A stretch of 64,000 nucleotides of DNA, from NCBI GenBank assembly GCA_029558835.1, contig JAKQDH010000163.1, positions 100,047 to 164,046 on the forward strand. The letters are read 5' to 3'. The notes under the pieces were generated by a model that saw only the letters and a program-made list of their open reading frames with translations, made no database searches and was not told where the DNA came from. The stretch is from Planctomycetota bacterium (GTDB lineage: Bacteria; Planctomycetota; Phycisphaerae; UBA1845). The position numbers and the translations under genes are program-made. This document shows, piece after piece, positions 59,410-64,000 of the stretch; the stretch's first letter is position 1; every line of letters begins with the position of its first letter.

Positions 59410-62400
59410 GGGCTCCCATGGAGCGGGCGCCGGTGACCGACGGCAGGGGGGTACGCGCGCGTCGCGCGGTGCTGGCGGCGTTGCTCGTGTGGCCGCTGGT
59501 GGGAGTTCGGGCGCAAGAGCCGGCGGCACCGGGGCAGGAAGTGCCGCTGGACGTGCGGGCGGACGCCACGTACTCGGATGTGTACCTCGATGACAGCCTG
59601 GAGGCTGCGGACGCTCTCGCACGGGTCGAGCAGCTTGTCAGCCGCGGGCGGTGGACGGAGGCCGCCCGGCTGCTTCAGCAGGCAGCGGACGGCGCCGAGC
59701 GCAAGGTGACGCGGCTGGAGCCAGGTCGTTACGCCGGCACGCGTCTGTGTGTGGCCGACCGGATCGCGGACTTTCCGCCCGCCGGCATCGAGGCATATCG
59801 GGTGCTCTACGAGCGTCGCGCGGAGGAAGCGGCGGAGGCCGCCTGGGCGGCCCGTGACCTGCCCGCGTTGTTGACGGTCTTCGAGCGCTATTTCTGCACC
59901 GCGCGGGCGGGCACCCTGGCCGAGCCGATGGCGCAGCTCGCGCTGGAGGCGGGGCGGCTGCCGGTGGCACAGGCCGTGTGCCGACGGGTGCTGGCGCGTC
60001 ATCCCGACCGGGAGCGGCTGGGGCAGCGCTACCGGGCGTTGCTGGCGTTGCTGGAGGCCCTTTCCGGGAGCCGGGCGACGCTGGCGGCCGACTTGGGCAA
60101 CGTGGAGCTTCCCTGGCTGGGGCAACCGCGGGCCTTGCGGGAGATTCTGCGGGAGTTGCCCAGCGGGTTTCCAGTATCGGCGGGGGAGGCCGCCGCTGGC
60201 GACTGGCCGGTCTTCGGCGGCAACCCAGCCCGCAACCGGGTCGGCTCCTGCCGCGTAGAACGGCCGGGCCTGCTGTGGCGGTGCCAACCATTTGACACCG
60301 GCCCGCGGGAAGTAATGGAAAGCGACACGGAGGGGCCGGCGTTCCCGTTTGAGGTGCCCGCCCAGTTCACGCTGAACCCGGTGGCGGCCGGTGAGCTGGT
60401 GTTCGTGCAGTACCGACGGGAAGTGGCGGCCGTGCAGCGCCGGAGCGGGGCGACGGCCTGGCGCTTCAATCCCGATCCCCAGCCGACCTACGCAGTGGAT
60501 GATTTCGACCTGCAAGTGCCGCGCTGGTACGCGGTTACGGTGGCCGGGGGGGACGTGGTGGCCTCGCTGCCGGGAGAAGCCACGTTCTACCAGCCGACGC
60601 TGGCCCGCGTTTCGCAGGTGGTCTGCCTCGATGCCCTCACCGGAGCGGTCCGCTGGCGCACGCTGCCGCCCGCCGTGGGCATGCCCGCGGACGAGTTCGG
60701 CTTCGATGCGAGCCCGCTGGTCGAGCAGGACTACGTGTACGTCGTCGGGCGGCGCCGGCGCTCGTTCGGGTTTGAGGATGCCTACCTCTGTGCCCTCAAT
60801 GCCCGGGATGGCAGCGTGCGGTTCACGACGTACCTGGCCGGGGCATCGGTGGGGACGTTCGGGGCCCGGCGGGCGACGCTGTCGCCACCGGCGCTTGAGG
60901 GCGACACGGTCTACGTGTGCACGAACCTCGGGGCGGTGGCGGCCGTGCACGCGCTGACGGGCAGCGTGCAATGGGTACGGCTCTACGAGCGCACCGCGCG
61001 GGATCCGTATGCCGATCCGGTGGGAAGCCTGCGCCGCGGGCGTTCGTGGCATTATCACCCGGTGATCTGGGCGGCGGACCGGCTGGTGGTGTTTCCGCTG
61101 GATGCGGCGGAGGTACTCGTGGTCAATCCCGTGGACGGCCGATCGCTACAGCGCCTCCCGGCCGGCGTCCTGGGCGACTTGCAGACGATCGCAGGTGTGC
61201 GCGGCGGGTTGCTTTACGGAGCGGGGCAAGAGGCGGTGGCGTATGACCTCATCCAGGGTGAAGTGGCGTGGCGCGTGCCGCTGTCCGCGGACGGGGAGTT
61301 GCGGGGGCGGTGTGCGCTGACCGATGAGGCGCTGCTGGTGCCCACGCGGGCGGGGATCGGCAGCTTCGGTCTGGCCAAAGGAGAGCGGCGGGACACGCCC
61401 TGGCCGGCCGACGAAGAGGGTGCCAACTTGTTGGCATTGCCGGACCTGCTCCTGGCGGCGGGTCCGAGCACGTTGAGTGCGTACGTGCGCAAGGAGGAGC
61501 TGTACGACGGGCTGCGTCGCAAGCTTGCGCAGGCACCCGATGACCCGGTCCCCGCACTGGAGCTGCTGGAGGTGGCGTTGCGTGGGGAGGAGTTCAACGA
61601 GGCCGGCGCAGCGCTGGAGGAGGCCGCCCGACGCCTGGGCCGCACGAGCGGAGTCCCCGACGCGGCCCTGCGGCAACGGCTCTTCGATGACGTGCTGGCG
61701 CTGGCAGCGCGTCTGGCAGGCGCGGCGGCGCTTACGCCGACGGTCCTCGACACCCTGTACGAGCATGCCGCCCGCGGCGCGCCCGATCCGACCGCCCATG
61801 TGCGCTATCGCCTGGTCTTCGCGGAGCTGTTCGCCCGCGTGGGTCAGCCCGAGCGTGCCCTGCGTCTTTATCAACAGATACTGCTGGACCGATCGCTGCG
61901 TGACCTGCCGGTGCCGGTGGAGCGTGGTAGCGCGCGCCGGCGCGGGTCCGGTCCGGAAGCGGCGAGCACAGTAGCCTGGGTGGAGGCCCAGAAACGGATT
62001 GAGGCGCTGCTGGAGCAGCACGGGCGGTCGCTCTACGAGCCTTACGAAGGCGAGGCACAGCGTCTGCTCGAGGAGGGGTCGGCTACGAAGAACCCTGAGC
62101 CGTTGCGGCGGCTGGTGGAAGCCTACCCGCACGCGCGAGCCGCTCCGCTGGGGTGGGTGCGCTTGGGGGACCTGTTGCTGGCGCGTCAGGAGCCGGAAGA
62201 GGCGGCCCGCTGTTACGCGGCCGTCTATCATCGCTATCCCGACAATGCCGCGGAGCCGGGCCTGTTGCGCCGCATTGCCGAGGCGTACGTGCGCGCGGGC
62301 AAGCTGGAGCACGCCTACCGCTGGCTGACGCGGGCGGCCTGGGAGTACCCCACGGAACGCATCGAGGTCGACGGCCGAAAGCTGACGTTCGAGCAGTATC

Positions 62401-63689
62401 GGGACCAACTGGGGGAAGTCCCGGCCTGCTTCGAGCCGAGCCGCCCCGCCATCACCCTGCCGCTCGGCGAACCGTACCGGCGCGACTTCGACGGGCCCGC
62501 CTGGTTGCTGGTGCCATACTTCCTCGAACAGCCCGGCTGCCGCTGGTTGCGCTTCTTTGTCTATCACGCGGGTGGCATCCGGGCGTTTGCGAGCGACACG
62601 GGGGCGGAAGTCTGGGCGGCGCCGGCGCCGGTGCGCACCAACGCGGAACTGTTGGTGGTCACCGATGCTGCGGCCGTGTTCACCACCGCGCATGAGGTCT
62701 TCGCCCTGGACCCGGCGAGCGGGGCACGCCGGTGGACCCAGGGTCGGTATCCGCCGCAGTTCCAGGCACCGGAGGCGGACTGGGAGGACGAAGCGCCGCT
62801 GCGCACCTACGCCCTGCGTCGCGATCGTCTGGTGACCGCTCGGGATGACGGGACGGTAACCTGTATTGCGCTGGAGAACGGGGAGGAGGTGTGGTCGGTT
62901 GTGCAGACGCCGGCGCCCGCGGGTCCGTTGCGGTGCAGCGATGCCTGGGTGGTGTATTGTGCCTATCGTCGCCCCCCGTCGGGAGCGGAGGCCGGCGAAG
63001 CCGGCGTGCCGGTGCTGTATCTGGTGGACGCCCTCACGGGGCGGGCAGTGGACAGCATTCTCCTCGATGAGCGGAACCCGGTCGAGGATTTGTTTGTGAC
63101 CCTCGATGAGCAGATCCTGGTGGTCAGCGCCCAGGCGGTTACCGCCTACGATGCGACCACGCGTCGCCGGTTGTGGCACATCGCGGTACGCGATCGGTTC
63201 CCGACGGCCGCCCTGCGCGTGGATATTGACGCTCTGTATCTGACGCCCGACGGCCGGCGCCTGGAAAAACGCAGCCTGGAGAACGGGGAAACGATCTGGG
63301 TGAGCGGAGTCATCGCCCGGGACCGCGACGAGATTACCTCGGTTCAGTTGCAGGACCGCAACGTGATCGTGGGCACGCCGCGCAGCGTATCCGCGCTGGA
63401 CGCGGTGACCGGCATGACGCTGTGGGAGGGTTTGGCGCCGGACGACGCGAACTTCATGCACTGTTCACTTACGGACAGTTGCGCGCTGGCGGTGCATGTT
63501 CCCGAGCGGCGCGAGGGCGGGCCGGCCGCGGCGTACTTCTACGAACTGCGCGGGGGCAGCGGGGTCATTCCGCGCCAGGGCGGATACCTGCCCCTCGGCG
63601 AACTGGAAGGCGTGCGGGCCGTGCTGCCCGGCGACAATGCACTCATCATCCAAGCCGGCTCGAGTGTCCGCGGGTGGGGGCACCGCTGA
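59406..63689 (+). CDS. Giant PQQ-type beta-propeller and TPR protein
   Basis: A 1,427-residue protein. A probable signal peptide (RARRAVLAALLVWPLVGVRA) is followed by helical TPR-like repeats (about 60-240), a PQQ-like propeller (about 260-690; for example VVCLDALTGAVRWRTLPPAV, VVNPVDGRSLQRLPAGVLG), a second helical region (about 700-1000, LLEQHGRSLYEPYEGEAQRL) and a second propeller half (about 1050-1420; VFALDPASGARRWTQG, LVDALTGRAVDSI). Such proteins are scaffolds or surface enzymes; the W-x-L-P blade motifs are clear but a quinone site is not. Start either GTG 59406, coupled to the phosphorylase, or ATG 59418 with GAGGG upstream. Confidence 0.85.
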   Translation: MRAPMERAPVTDGRGVRARRAVLAALLVWPLVGVRAQEPAAPGQEVPLDVRADATYSDVYLDDSLEAADALARVEQLVSRGRWTEAARLLQQAADGAERKVTRLEPGRYAGTRLCVADRIADFPPAGIEAYRVLYERRAEEAAEAAWAARDLPALLTVFERYFCTARAGTLAEPMAQLALEAGRLPVAQAVCRRVLARHPDRERLGQRYRALLALLEALSGSRATLAADLGNVELPWLGQPRALREILRELPSGFPVSAGEAAAGDWPVFGGNPARNRVGSCRVERPGLLWRCQPFDTGPREVMESDTEGPAFPFEVPAQFTLNPVAAGELVFVQYRREVAAVQRRSGATAWRFNPDPQPTYAVDDFDLQVPRWYAVTVAGGDVVASLPGEATFYQPTLARVSQVVCLDALTGAVRWRTLPPAVGMPADEFGFDASPLVEQDYVYVVGRRRRSFGFEDAYLCALNARDGSVRFTTYLAGASVGTFGARRATLSPPALEGDTVYVCTNLGAVAAVHALTGSVQWVRLYERTARDPYADPVGSLRRGRSWHYHPVIWAADRLVVFPLDAAEVLVVNPVDGRSLQRLPAGVLGDLQTIAGVRGGLLYGAGQEAVAYDLIQGEVAWRVPLSADGELRGRCALTDEALLVPTRAGIGSFGLAKGERRDTPWPADEEGANLLALPDLLLAAGPSTLSAYVRKEELYDGLRRKLAQAPDDPVPALELLEVALRGEEFNEAGAALEEAARRLGRTSGVPDAALRQRLFDDVLALAARLAGAAALTPTVLDTLYEHAARGAPDPTAHVRYRLVFAELFARVGQPERALRLYQQILLDRSLRDLPVPVERGSARRRGSGPEAASTVAWVEAQKRIEALLEQHGRSLYEPYEGEAQRLLEEGSATKNPEPLRRLVEAYPHARAAPLGWVRLGDLLLARQEPEEAARCYAAVYHRYPDNAAEPGLLRRIAEAYVRAGKLEHAYRWLTRAAWEYPTERIEVDGRKLTFEQYRDQLGEVPACFEPSRPAITLPLGEPYRRDFDGPAWLLVPYFLEQPGCRWLRFFVYHAGGIRAFASDTGAEVWAAPAPVRTNAELLVVTDAAAVFTTAHEVFALDPASGARRWTQGRYPPQFQAPEADWEDEAPLRTYALRRDRLVTARDDGTVTCIALENGEEVWSVVQTPAPAGPLRCSDAWVVYCAYRRPPSGAEAGEAGVPVLYLVDALTGRAVDSILLDERNPVEDLFVTLDEQILVVSAQAVTAYDATTRRRLWHIAVRDRFPTAALRVDIDALYLTPDGRRLEKRSLENGETIWVSGVIARDRDEITSVQLQDRNVIVGTPRSVSALDAVTGMTLWEGLAPDDANFMHCSLTDSCALAVHVPERREGGPAAAYFYELRGGSGVIPRQGGYLPLGELEGVRAVLPGDNALIIQAGSSVRGWGHR

Positions 63690-63889
63690 CCACCCGGCGA
63701 GCCGCAGGCTTCAGCCCCCGCGCATTTCTGCCGGACGCGTGTACGACGCGGCTGCGCGGGACTGCCAGACGGAATCCGAGAGTACCACGGTGTCCCTCCC
63801 GGCCTGGCCCCTCCGGGCGAGAGGGGAGAAGAGGAGAGTAGCCCCACGTCCAGGGCCTGCAAGAAGATTTCGCGCCAGGCTTTAACAGG

Positions 63890-63919
63890 TTGCATTTAAG
63901 TTCAAGTGGCTGCCATACT
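63890..63919 (+). promoter_or_regulatory. Weak candidate promoter for the gene at the right edge
   Basis: TTGCAT (63890-63895), 18-base spacer, CATACT (63914-63919); about 39 bases before the ATG at 63959. Confidence 0.3.
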
Positions 63920-63958
63920 TACATCTCCAACGCCTGTTCAAGAACATGGAGGTGCAGT

Positions 63959-64000
63959 ATGGACAGCCACGTATGGCGGGTAGTGTACGAGAATCTGCGT
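63959..64000 (+). CDS. Start of a gene, cut by the window edge
   Basis: Fourteen codons (MDSHVWRVVYENLR) are visible after a good ribosome site (GGAGG, 6 bases before the ATG). Too little is present to name a product. Confidence 0.6.
   Translation, partial: MDSHVWRVVYENLR

Noticed and set aside
61146..63461. A 771-codon minus-strand frame opposite the propeller/TPR gene (also 59145-61058)
   Set aside because: Shadow of a real gene with clear propeller and TPR repeats; composition is Arg/Gly/Pro-rich and motif-free.
1..64000. tRNA or rRNA genes, IS elements and prophage
   Set aside because: No transposase, integrase, tRNA cloverleaf arms or rRNA-like sequence was recognised by eye; a tRNA search program would be decisive.

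Overview
The window is a GC-rich bacterial chromosome segment, most likely from the Planctomycetota and probably close to Phycisphaerae. The clues are small membrane proteins that open with a CxxC...CPECG zinc ribbon, exported proteins ending in a dockerin-like DLDxDxDVDLxDFAxFQ tail, a complete MoxR/DUF58/BatA-BatD gene row, lipopolysaccharide core genes and an OprB-type porin (so an outer membrane), and many dispersed palindromic and short-period repeats. No rRNA, tRNA, phage, classical IS or CRISPR array was seen.

Layout. 1-18.4 kb is mostly housekeeping: the end of an unknown gene, Hsp20, two zinc-ribbon membrane proteins, an NCS2-like permease, a GT39/TPR membrane glycosyltransferase, a P-loop protein, a membrane coiled-coil protein, LarC, PriA, a hypothetical protein, QueG, a CorA-like protein and an OprB porin. 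18.4-20.1 kb holds a fatty acyl-CoA ligase. 20.3-31.7 kb resembles the light/stress clusters that other bacteria keep around LitR/CarH regulators. A leftward row (folE remnant, DUF4397 lipoprotein, fasciclin, DUF378, SOUL, alpha/beta hydrolase, lipocalin) diverges from a rightward row (MerR/B12-type regulator, DCC thiol protein, CIA30, PPM phosphatase); a truncated SDR and an NAD(P)-binding/DUF2867 protein follow. The regulator lacks the usual cobalamin-ligand residues, folE is frameshifted and the SDR is truncated, so the system looks rewired or eroding. Both divergent promoters carry AACGA/TCGTT boxes over the -10/+1 region.

31.7-39.2 kb holds a repeat-filled gap, a beta-helix exported protein, a cupin lipoprotein, a tiny aromatic-rich exported protein and an orphan RND pump. 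39.7-43.0 kb is an LPS-core operon (GT9, WaaP-type kinase, GT4). 43.4-45.1 kb encodes a pseudo-receiver/PAS/GAF/receiver protein. 45.3-55.9 kb is the MoxR-Bat operon. It is interrupted by a four-helix-bundle (S23/IVP-type) gene enclosed by inverted heptad repeat arrays, and two of its genes carry repeat-derived insertions in frame between start codon and signal peptide. 56.2-63.7 kb has a large hypothetical exported protein, MTA phosphorylase and a 1,427-residue PQQ-propeller/TPR protein; a new gene starts at 63959.

The points most worth a second look are the variant B12-type regulator with its operators, the four-helix/heptad-array unit, and the repeats that have become protein-coding. All functional calls come from reading sequence motifs; no database search was run.
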